Below, piece after piece: positions 54,357 to 60,817 of a stretch of 64,000 nucleotides of DNA. The stretch spans positions 18,579 to 82,578 of the forward strand of contig JAGBHT010000028.1 of NCBI GenBank assembly GCA_017935365.1. The letters are read 5' to 3'. The notes below the pieces were generated by a model that was given only the letters and a program-made list of their open reading frames with translations, searched no databases and was not told the DNA's origin. The translations under genes and the position numbers were made by a program. The DNA is from Ruminiclostridium sp. (GTDB taxonomy: Bacteria; Bacillota; Clostridia; Oscillospirales; Ruminococcaceae). Each line of letters begins with the position of its first letter. Within the stretch, counting starts at the first letter, position 1.

Positions 54357-55202
54357 TTACTTTCTCTTCTTAGCAACTACTACTGCACCTGCTGCGAGAA
54401 CTGCAACGCCTGCAACTACTGCAATGCCTTCAACGCCTGTATCTGTGCTGGGCTTTGAAGAATCGCCTGTTGTAGGAGCTTCAGTAGCAGGAGCCTCTGT
54501 AGCAGGAGCCTCTGTATCAGCAGGAGCTGTTGTTTCTTCTTCACCGCTGCCAAGACCTGAAACTGTGAATTCGATCTCTAAAGACTTTGTGGGGTATGCA
54601 CCGTTGTAACCGTCTGTCTTAAGAACATCATTCCAGATGTTAGCGAACAGAACCTTTGTGTTACCTGACTTCTTGCCGTCTTCTGTATCAATGATAGGAT
54701 CAGCAACTTCTGATGTCACTGTACCGTCAACGATGATCTTGCAGTCAGAGAACTTAGCGATTGATTCGCCGTCTTCACCTGCGTCCTTATCAAAAGGAAT
54801 ATCTGTTGAAACGAACAGAAGGTTGAAAGCAGAAGAACCGTCGAGTGCCCAGTCAAAGTCAGTAACGCCAACCTTGTATGTGCCGTCCTTGTCGATCTGA
54901 ACGTCTGTGTATGTAGCAGGAAGAACATATCCGGCATTACCACCCGGCATATCATCATCGAATTTGTCTTCATACTGAGGGAATGTTTCGGGATCGTTGC
55001 CGCCCCATACGATTACGCTGTTGAAGTACTTGCCGTCTGCAACGTCCTTACCATATGTAGCGTCATCAAAAGAGTTTCTAAATGAATAGGGAGCGGTCTG
55101 GAAACCGATATAAGCATTGTAAGTTTCTGCTGCTGCACCTACTGTAAGTGTGCCTGCTACTGCCATTGCAGCTGCTGCACCGATGAATCTTTTCATCTTC
55201 AT
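54357..55202 (-). CDS. Secreted protein with sortase-type C-terminal tail, unknown body
   Basis: A 281-residue protein; the ATG at 55202 follows GGAGG by 8 nt. A signal peptide (about 1-25, ending GAAAE) is followed by a beta-rich body (about 26-215) with Trp, Tyr and Asp-rich loops (TYNAYIGFQTAPYSFRNSF, SVIVWGGNDPETF), a Thr/Ala/Glu-Pro linker (TEAPATEAPATEAP) and a C-terminal DTGVEG, hydrophobic helix and KKRK. The tail resembles variant sorting signals; a strict LPxTG is absent. I do not recognise the body; carbohydrate binding is plausible from its neighbour, the cellulase, but not shown. It has a strong promoter. Confidence 0.75.
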   Translation of the reverse strand: MKMKRFIGAAAAMAVAGTLTVGAAAETYNAYIGFQTAPYSFRNSFDDATYGKDVADGKYFNSVIVWGGNDPETFPQYEDKFDDDMPGGNAGYVLPATYTDVQIDKDGTYKVGVTDFDWALDGSSAFNLLFVSTDIPFDKDAGEDGESIAKFSDCKIIVDGTVTSEVADPIIDTEDGKKSGNTKVLFANIWNDVLKTDGYNGAYPTKSLEIEFTVSGLGSGEEETTAPADTEAPATEAPATEAPTTGDSSKPSTDTGVEGIAVVAGVAVLAAGAVVVAKKRK

Positions 55203-55285
55203 TTTAATTACCTCCAAATAAATATACACTGTTTTCTGTTTTTATGAGTGCCGTATAAACTTTTACAGCATTCTCAATTAAATTA

Positions 55286-55314
55286 ATTATAACCGTTTAC
55301 ACAGAATAAATCAA
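55286..55314 (-). promoter_or_regulatory. Promoter of the secreted-protein/cellulase unit
   Basis: On the minus strand: TTGATT (55309-55314), a 17-nt spacer, TATAAT (55286-55291). The leader is about 78 nt. Confidence 0.8.
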
Positions 55315-55422
55315 TTTGCATTTTTCACACATTTGACACAAAACTTTTAGCTATTTTGTACAATTAGGTTATTAAGTTAATCTGCGGGCAACCTGAGATT
55401 GTCACCTATTCTTGTTATTCGG

Positions 55423-55451
55423 TTGACAGTGAGGACGGTCGGTGGTATTCT
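55423..55451 (+). promoter_or_regulatory. Promoter of bioY
   Basis: TTGACA (55423-55428), a 17-nt spacer, TATTCT (55446-55451). No clear BirA operator is seen. Confidence 0.65.
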
Positions 55452-55490
55452 GTTATAGTCAATTCGACACAAGGAAAGGAAACGAAAAAT

Positions 55491-56054
55491 ATGAACAGAC
55501 AGAAAATCACAACAATCGTACTTTGTGCGCTCTTTGCGGCAATCACGACTATACTTTCGCAGATAGCGATACCGATGCCCTCCGGCGTACCGGTTACACT
55601 ACAGACCTTTGCAATAGCCCTCTGCGGCTTTTATCTCTGCACGGCAAGAGCAACCGTTTCAACGGTCGTTTACGTTCTGCTCGGTGCAGTCGGTGTTCCC
55701 GTATTCAGCGGTTTCAAGGGCGGTATCGCATCAATAGTAGGCCCTACCGGCGGATTTATAATCGGCTTTATCGCTATGGCGGCTATCAGCGGAATCGCAT
55801 TCAGAAATATGCCTGAAAAGTTCCGTGTACCGCTGAGAATCGCAATGGGTATCTTAGGTGTTGCCGCTTGCCATATCTGCGGATTTGTACAGTATGCACT
55901 TGTTGCAGGCAAGGATCTGTTATCAAGCTTCCTGCTTGTATCCGCTCCTTATCTTATAAAGGATGTAGTCAGCGTAGTTCTCGCATACTTTGCCGCTCTC
56001 GCAATTTCAAAGGCTCTTAAGAGAACAGGCTTTGCACCCAGCGAACAGGCGTAA
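55491..56054 (+). CDS. bioY: BioY biotin transporter S component
   Basis: A 187-residue membrane protein with six hydrophobic segments. Family marks: TTILSQIAIPMPSGVPVTLQTFAIALCGF near the N-terminus, YVLLGAVGVPVFSGFKGGI and GPTGGFIIGFI. BioY binds biotin and either works alone or with an ECF energising module encoded elsewhere. Its ATG follows AAGGAAAGGAAACG. Single-gene unit with promoter and terminator; biotin auxotrophy of the host is a reasonable guess only. Confidence 0.94.
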   Translation: MNRQKITTIVLCALFAAITTILSQIAIPMPSGVPVTLQTFAIALCGFYLCTARATVSTVVYVLLGAVGVPVFSGFKGGIASIVGPTGGFIIGFIAMAAISGIAFRNMPEKFRVPLRIAMGILGVAACHICGFVQYALVAGKDLLSSFLLVSAPYLIKDVVSVVLAYFAALAISKALKRTGFAPSEQA

Positions 56055-56076
56055 TTTTTATAATTTCAGAAACATT

Positions 56077-56104
56077 AAAGGCAGTACCGGGCGGTACTGC
56101 CTTT
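56077..56104 (+). terminator. Terminator of bioY
   Basis: Stem AAAGGCAGTACC / GGTACTGCCTTT with a 4-nt loop, followed by TATTGTTTTTTT. Confidence 0.85.
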
Positions 56105-56566
56105 TATTGTTTTTTTAATAACAAACATACAGTAAACAAGGATTTACTGCTCACTCTGAAAAAGTGATGTACTACTTGACTTATTCAAACAATTATCGTT
56201 ATGTTTGAAATTGATATGGACACTATCTTCACAACTTCCGAGCAAACACAATCCCCACCATAGTTGGCTCAGCTTGACCGAGCAACAGAACCTCACCCTT
56301 TTCCGAGGGGAGGCGAGGGACGTGGTGCAAGACGAAATGTTTGTGACAGTTTATAACAATTGTAAAAATGACAAGGTTCAGCGTAAAGTTGAATTACGAA
56401 TGAGATAAAAGACGTTTAAAACACGAAACGGCAGATACGCTTTTGCATATCTGCCGTAATTCGTTTATAAAATTTACGCTACCGCTTATTCCCGCCGTTT
56501 AGCCAAGTTAAGCATAACAATATCGTTGCAAAAGGCGAATTGGGAGCGGCGGCACGCCGTCCGTCT
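56105..56566. other. Intergenic region between bioY and the MATE gene
   Basis: Contains repeat B copy 2 (56205-56345) and a hairpin ACGGCAGATA / TATCTGCCGT (56429-56458). A 67-codon open frame over the repeat has no ribosome site. Confidence 0.55.
56205..56345 (-). repeat. Dispersed repeat B, copy 2
   Basis: Minus-strand blocks CCTCGCCTCCCCTCGGAAAA, GGTGGGGATTGTGT, TGCTCGGAAGTT and TATCAATTTCAA match the order in 46590-46765. Confidence 0.6.
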
Positions 56567-56595
56567 TTGACTTTTTATTATTTAAGTGCTATACT
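56567..56595 (+). promoter_or_regulatory. Promoter of the MATE exporter gene
   Basis: TTGACT (56567-56572), a 17-nt spacer, TATACT (56590-56595). The leader is about 28 nt with GGAG before the ATG. Confidence 0.75.
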
Positions 56596-56628
56596 TCTAC
56601 AGAGAAAGACAGAACACGGAGAAGTTTA

Positions 56629-57987
56629 ATGGATAATAAATATGAAGAGCGGCTCGGTACAGCGCCGATGCTCCCGCTAATTTTAAAAATGGCTCTACCC
56701 GGCTTTGCGGCACAGCTTATAAATCTGCTCTACAGCATAGTTGACAGAATTTTTATCGGACATATAGAACTTATCGGCACGGACGCACTCGCAGGCATCG
56801 GCGTTACAAGCTCGATAATCATTCTGATATCGGCGTTTTCGCAGATTGTCGGCGGTGGCGGCGCACCGCTTGCTTCAATAGCTCTCGGCAAGGGCGACCG
56901 TGAAAGAGCGCATAAGATACTCGGCAACGGCTTTTCACTCCTGATACTGTTCACAGTCGTGACATCGGGCATAACCTATATCTTTATGGATCCTCTGCTC
57001 CGCCTTATCGGCGCCAGCGATACCACGATCGGCTATGCCACGGATTACCTCTCGGTATATCTTACGGGCACGCTGTTTGTAATGTTCGCCACAGGACTTA
57101 ATTCATTCATAAATGCTCAGGGCAGACCGGGCATTTCCATGATTTCCGTGATAATCGGCGCAGCGCTGAACATCGGACTTGATCCGCTTTTTATCTATGT
57201 GTTCGATATGGGCGTATCGGGTGCGGCTCTCGCAACGGTAATATCACAGGCGGTAAGCGCCTTTATAATAGTCGGTTTTCTTGTATCCGACAAAGCGACT
57301 TTGAAAATAAAGCCGAAATATCTTAAGCTCGATATAAAAATAATCGGCTCGATGTTTGCACTCGGAATCGCCCCGTTTATAATGGCAAGTACGGAAAGTC
57401 TTGTCGGCTTCGTCCTCAACGGCTCGCTTAGCGGCTACGGCGATATATACGTTAGCACCCTTACGGTAATGCAGAGCGCAATGCAGTTTGCCGCTGTTCC
57501 TCTCAGCGGATTTGCCCAAGGGTTCACCCCGATAGTAAGCTACAATTACGGTAAAGGCAACACCGACAGAGTGCGCCTTTGCTTCAAATATGCCATTACA
57601 ATAATCTTTTCGTTCTTTGCAGTGATAAACCTGTTTATGATAATTTTCCCCGAACTCGTCGCAGGAATGTTCACAGCCGATGCTGAGCTTATAAAAACTG
57701 TCGGCAGAATGATGCCCCTGTTCATGACCGGTATGACTATTTTCGGACTTCAGCGTACCTGTCAGAATATGTTCGTTGCACTCGGTCAGGCTAAAATTTC
57801 ACTGTTCATAGCCCTTCTGCGTAAAGTAATACTGCTTATCCCCCTTGCACTTATCCTCCCGAATTTCTTTGGTGTGGAGGGTGTGTACCTTGCCGAATCG
57901 GTGGCGGACGCGACCTCGGCAACCTGCTGTACGATCATTTTCGCTCTGACATTCCCAAAGATACTCAAAAAACGTGAGCATACATAA
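56629..57987 (+). CDS. MATE family multidrug/cation exporter
   Basis: A 452-residue membrane protein with about 12 hydrophobic segments in two homologous halves. N-terminal MLPLILKMALPGFAAQLINLLYSIVDRIFIGHI and GGGGAPLASIALGKGD, and FAQGFTPIVSYNYGKGNTDRV in the second half, are typical of the NorM/MepA-like branch of MATE transporters, which export drugs or metabolites using Na+ or H+ gradients. The substrate cannot be told. Single-gene unit with clear promoter and terminator. Confidence 0.93.
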   Translation: MDNKYEERLGTAPMLPLILKMALPGFAAQLINLLYSIVDRIFIGHIELIGTDALAGIGVTSSIIILISAFSQIVGGGGAPLASIALGKGDRERAHKILGNGFSLLILFTVVTSGITYIFMDPLLRLIGASDTTIGYATDYLSVYLTGTLFVMFATGLNSFINAQGRPGISMISVIIGAALNIGLDPLFIYVFDMGVSGAALATVISQAVSAFIIVGFLVSDKATLKIKPKYLKLDIKIIGSMFALGIAPFIMASTESLVGFVLNGSLSGYGDIYVSTLTVMQSAMQFAAVPLSGFAQGFTPIVSYNYGKGNTDRVRLCFKYAITIIFSFFAVINLFMIIFPELVAGMFTADAELIKTVGRMMPLFMTGMTIFGLQRTCQNMFVALGQAKISLFIALLRKVILLIPLALILPNFFGVEGVYLAESVADATSATCCTIIFALTFPKILKKREHT

Positions 57988-57998
57988 ATTAAATAATC

Positions 57999-58039
57999 AA
58001 GCGGTCACAGGGAAAGATACAGCCCCGTGGCCGCTTTTT
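57999..58039 (+). terminator. Terminator of the MATE gene
   Basis: Stem AAGCGGTCACAGGG / CCCCGTGGCCGCTT (two imperfect pairs), then TTTCTTAT. Confidence 0.75.
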
Positions 58040-58056
58040 CTTATACGATTTTCAAG

Positions 58057-58092
58057 CACCGCCTGCACGGTAAATGCGCAGGCGGTGTTTTT
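58057..58092. terminator. Bidirectional hairpin after the XRE gene
   Basis: Stem CACCGCCTGC / GCAGGCGGTG; T-run TTTTTATTTATTT on the plus strand. It lies 2 nt beyond the stop of the minus-strand XRE gene. Confidence 0.7.
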
Positions 58093-58094
58093 AT

Positions 58095-58463
58095 TTATTT
58101 CAGGAACTCGGCAAGTATGCGACCAAGCAAGCATGATTGCTTATCGGTTAGTTGTTTACTTGTTATCTCGTTACGTTCACGGAATTGCTCTATCAACTGT
58201 GTTATTATATTCCTTTGCTTTTCGTTAAGACCTACAGTAGAAATATTCGATTGCCGTTCCATACCCGACAGATAATCCATAGAAACGTTGAATAAAGCCG
58301 AAAACGCTCTTACCGTATCAAAAGTAGGGCTTTGCAGATTTTTTTCATATCTGCTTATTATGGAACTTTCCTTGTTTATTTTATTTGCAAGCTCTTCCTG
58401 CGTCCAGCCTTTTTCTTTTCTGAGACCTTTCAGTATCAGACCGAAATCAAAAGCATCGTTCAT
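58095..58463 (-). CDS. XRE-family HTH regulator of the restriction-modification locus
   Basis: A 122-residue protein with a Cro/CI-type helix-turn-helix (about 9-65: LILKGLRKEKGWTQEELANKINKESSIISRYEKNLQSP) and a short helical C-terminal part. It is divergent from the methylase gene across 130 bp that hold a palindrome and direct repeats; this is the layout of controller proteins in restriction-modification loci. GAGG precedes the ATG. Likely represses or times its own promoter and that of the defence genes. Confidence 0.85.
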   Translation of the reverse strand: MNDAFDFGLILKGLRKEKGWTQEELANKINKESSIISRYEKNLQSPTFDTVRAFSALFNVSMDYLSGMERQSNISTVGLNEKQRNIITQLIEQFRERNEITSKQLTDKQSCLLGRILAEFLK

Positions 58464-58475
58464 TTATCCACCTCA

Positions 58476-58496
58476 AATTTGATTTATAATCAAATT
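58476..58496. promoter_or_regulatory. Palindrome AATTTGATT-TAT-AATCAAATT
   Basis: Perfect 9-bp arms, just upstream of the XRE ribosome site and overlapping the likely -10 region of that gene. Probable operator for the XRE protein. Confidence 0.55.
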
Positions 58497-58510
58497 GTAA
58501 CAGGTGCAAC

Positions 58511-58539
58511 TTGATAAATTTGCACTATTGTGTTATAAT
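58511..58539 (+). promoter_or_regulatory. Promoter of the methylase/helicase genes
   Basis: TTGATA (58511-58516), a 17-nt spacer, TATAAT (58534-58539). The -35 box is part of a 13-nt motif TTGATAAATTTGC (58511-58523) that recurs at 58573-58585, so a bound regulator could block the promoter and the start region. Confidence 0.75.
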
Positions 58540-58593
58540 ATTTGATAAAAAAACGAATTTAATCGAAATTTATTGATAAATTTGCTTAAAAAG

Positions 58594-59259
58594 GTGATTA
58601 TCACGGAAAAACAAATAAAATCCAGACAACGTGTAACCGACCACGGCGAGGTTTTCACCGCCGAGCGTGAAGTCAAAGCAATGTGCGATTTAGTCGCACA
58701 GGAATGTGACCGAATTGACAGCCGTTTTCTTGAACCCGCCTGCGGAACGGGCAATTTCCTTACCGAAATTCTTGCAAGAAAACTTGCGGTCGTGAAATCG
58801 GAATACGGTCGCAGTCCTCTTGAATATGAGAAATACTCACTCCTTGCCGTAAGCAGTCTTTACGGTGTCGATATAATGGCTGATAATGTCGAAACCTGCC
58901 GTGAACGGCTGTTTAAGCAGTGGGACAAGCAATACAAATCCGTCTGCAAAAAAGAATGCAACGATGATACAAGAAAATCCGTCCGCTTTATCCTGTCAAG
59001 AAATATCGTCTGCGGAAATGCCCTTACTCTTAAGTGCGTAGACGAAAACTGCAACGATACCGAACAGGATATAGTCTTTTCCGAGTGGGCATTCGTTTTC
59101 GGCAGTAATATACAGCGCAGCGATTACAGCTTTGACGAACTGGTAAACGGCAATAAGAAAAAGGCTTCTCAGCGCACCCTCAGCGACAGCACAGAAGGCG
59201 AGGGTACTTTTTTACGGAAATATATATGCAACTACAGGAGGTTGTGGGAAAATGGCTGA
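58594..59259 (+). CDS. N6-adenine DNA methylase, short subunit
   Basis: The frame is open from a TTG at 58573; the GTG at 58594 (VIITEKQIKSRQRVTDHGEVFT) fits the family's usual start as I recall it, giving 221 residues, but neither has an ideal ribosome site. Motif I (AdoMet) is LEPACGTGNFL; FTAEREVKAMCDLV before it is typical of N6-adenine methylases of the type I/IIG group. A clear NPPY motif is not seen, so it may bind AdoMet but depend on the next gene. It overlaps that gene by 8 nt. Confidence 0.78.
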   Translation: MIITEKQIKSRQRVTDHGEVFTAEREVKAMCDLVAQECDRIDSRFLEPACGTGNFLTEILARKLAVVKSEYGRSPLEYEKYSLLAVSSLYGVDIMADNVETCRERLFKQWDKQYKSVCKKECNDDTRKSVRFILSRNIVCGNALTLKCVDENCNDTEQDIVFSEWAFVFGSNIQRSDYSFDELVNGNKKKASQRTLSDSTEGEGTFLRKYICNYRRLWENG

Positions 59260-60817
59260 TAATATTTCAACCGGCAATTTAAGCGGACTTTACGAAAAGG
59301 TATACAACCCCGATGTTCTGTCCTGCCTTGCCAATCTCTCAAGCGATGAGGTTTTCACACCTCCGGAGATAGTAAACAAAATGCTCGATATGCTCCCGCA
59401 GGAGCTTTTCTCATCTCCCGATACAAAGTTTCTCGACCCCGCCGTGAAAACGGGAGTTTTCCTGCGAGAGATAGCAAAGCGTCTTATAAAAGGCCTTGAA
59501 GCCGTTATCCCCGACAGACAGCAGCGAATAGACCATATTTTTAAAAATCAGCTTTACGGCATTGCGATAACCGAGCTTACAAGCCTTTTGTCACGCAGAA
59601 GCCTTTATTGCAGTAAGTACGCAAACAGTGCTTTTTCGGTAACACACTTTGAAAATTCGGACGGAAATATCCGTTTCAAGCGTATCCCCCACTCGTTCGA
59701 CAAGTCCGGCAGATGTATTTTCTGCGGTGCGTCCGAAACGCAGTACGACCGTGGCGAAGAACGTGAATATTATGCGTATGAATGGATACATACATTACAC
59801 CCCGAGGAGATTTTTGGCATGAAGTTCGATGTTATTATTTCAAATCCGCCGTATCAGTTGAGAGATGGTGGTGGAACGGGTTCTAGTGCTATGCCTATGT
59901 ATCATGAGTTTGTCTATCAGGCTTTTAAGATGAAACCTCGTTATTTAACAATGATAGTTCCTTCTCGTTGGTTTGCTGGCGGTAAAGGACTTGATGATTT
60001 TAGAAATATGATGCTCAATTCTGGAAAAATATCCGCGATAGTTGATTATGCTAACAGCGCGGATTGTTTTCCAGGAGTAACTATTGCGGGCGGAATTTGT
60101 TACTTCCTATGGGGCTTTGATTATAATGGCGAATGTAAAGTAGTGAATATGAGTGCAGGCGAACAAATATCAAGCACTATTCGCAAATTAAATGAATACC
60201 CTATATTTGTAAGAGATAATACAGCTGTACAGATTATAAGAAAAATAAAAAGCGTTTCTAAACAGTATCTCGATAATATTGTTCATTCAAGAAATTGCTT
60301 CAATTTGTTCAGCAAGGAAATCGGACATAATGAATATATAAAAGAAGATTGTGTACTGTATTCGCTGAATGGCAAATCGTATATCACCAAGAATGAAATA
60401 TCAGACAGAGATAATTTATTGAACAAATATAAAGTGATAATGACAAAAGCAATGTCAGGTGGCAATAAACCATCCACTGACGGAACATATTTAGTCATTT
60501 CATCAACAATGCGTGTGCTTAAACCTAACGAAGTATGTACAGAAACCTATTTGTGTATAGGTTCTTTTGAAAACGAAATAGAAGCAAATAATCTTTGTGA
60601 CTATATGAAAACAAAATTTTTCAGATTCTTACTGCTTCAAGCACTGACATCAATCAATATTTCTAAAGATAAATTTTTATTCGTCCCCCTCCAAGACTTC
60701 TCAAAACCGTGGACAGATTCCGAACTCTACGAAAAATACAATCTCACAGACGAAGAAATAAATTTTATCGAGTCTATGATAAGACCGATGGATTTAGGCG
60801 GTGAAAACAATGGCTGA
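59252..60817 (+). CDS. Eco57I-like N6-adenine methylase, mosaic gene
   Basis: A 521-residue protein with AGGAGG before its ATG. N-terminal part: SSDEVFTPPEIVNKMLDMLP and an altered motif I (LDPAVKTGVFL; the usual C-G/K-S-G form has Cys where Val is). A possible zinc knuckle (CIFCGASETQY) follows, then the catalytic motif IV ISNPPYQLRDGGG and VPSRWFAGGKGLDDF. The second half is the target-recognition region, ending TKFFRFLL...FVPLQDFSKPWTDSELYEKY. The middle, about 59840-60690, is far more AT-rich than both ends, a sign of exchange. It likely modifies host DNA for the helicase-nuclease downstream, which starts 8 nt before its stop. Confidence 0.88.
   Translation: MADNISTGNLSGLYEKVYNPDVLSCLANLSSDEVFTPPEIVNKMLDMLPQELFSSPDTKFLDPAVKTGVFLREIAKRLIKGLEAVIPDRQQRIDHIFKNQLYGIAITELTSLLSRRSLYCSKYANSAFSVTHFENSDGNIRFKRIPHSFDKSGRCIFCGASETQYDRGEEREYYAYEWIHTLHPEEIFGMKFDVIISNPPYQLRDGGGTGSSAMPMYHEFVYQAFKMKPRYLTMIVPSRWFAGGKGLDDFRNMMLNSGKISAIVDYANSADCFPGVTIAGGICYFLWGFDYNGECKVVNMSAGEQISSTIRKLNEYPIFVRDNTAVQIIRKIKSVSKQYLDNIVHSRNCFNLFSKEIGHNEYIKEDCVLYSLNGKSYITKNEISDRDNLLNKYKVIMTKAMSGGNKPSTDGTYLVISSTMRVLKPNEVCTETYLCIGSFENEIEANNLCDYMKTKFFRFLLLQALTSINISKDKFLFVPLQDFSKPWTDSELYEKYNLTDEEINFIESMIRPMDLGGENNG

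Noticed and set aside
55381..55490. BirA operator upstream of bioY
   Set aside because: No convincing dyad of the TTGTTAACC...GGTTAACAA or TGTAAAC...GTTTACA type was found.
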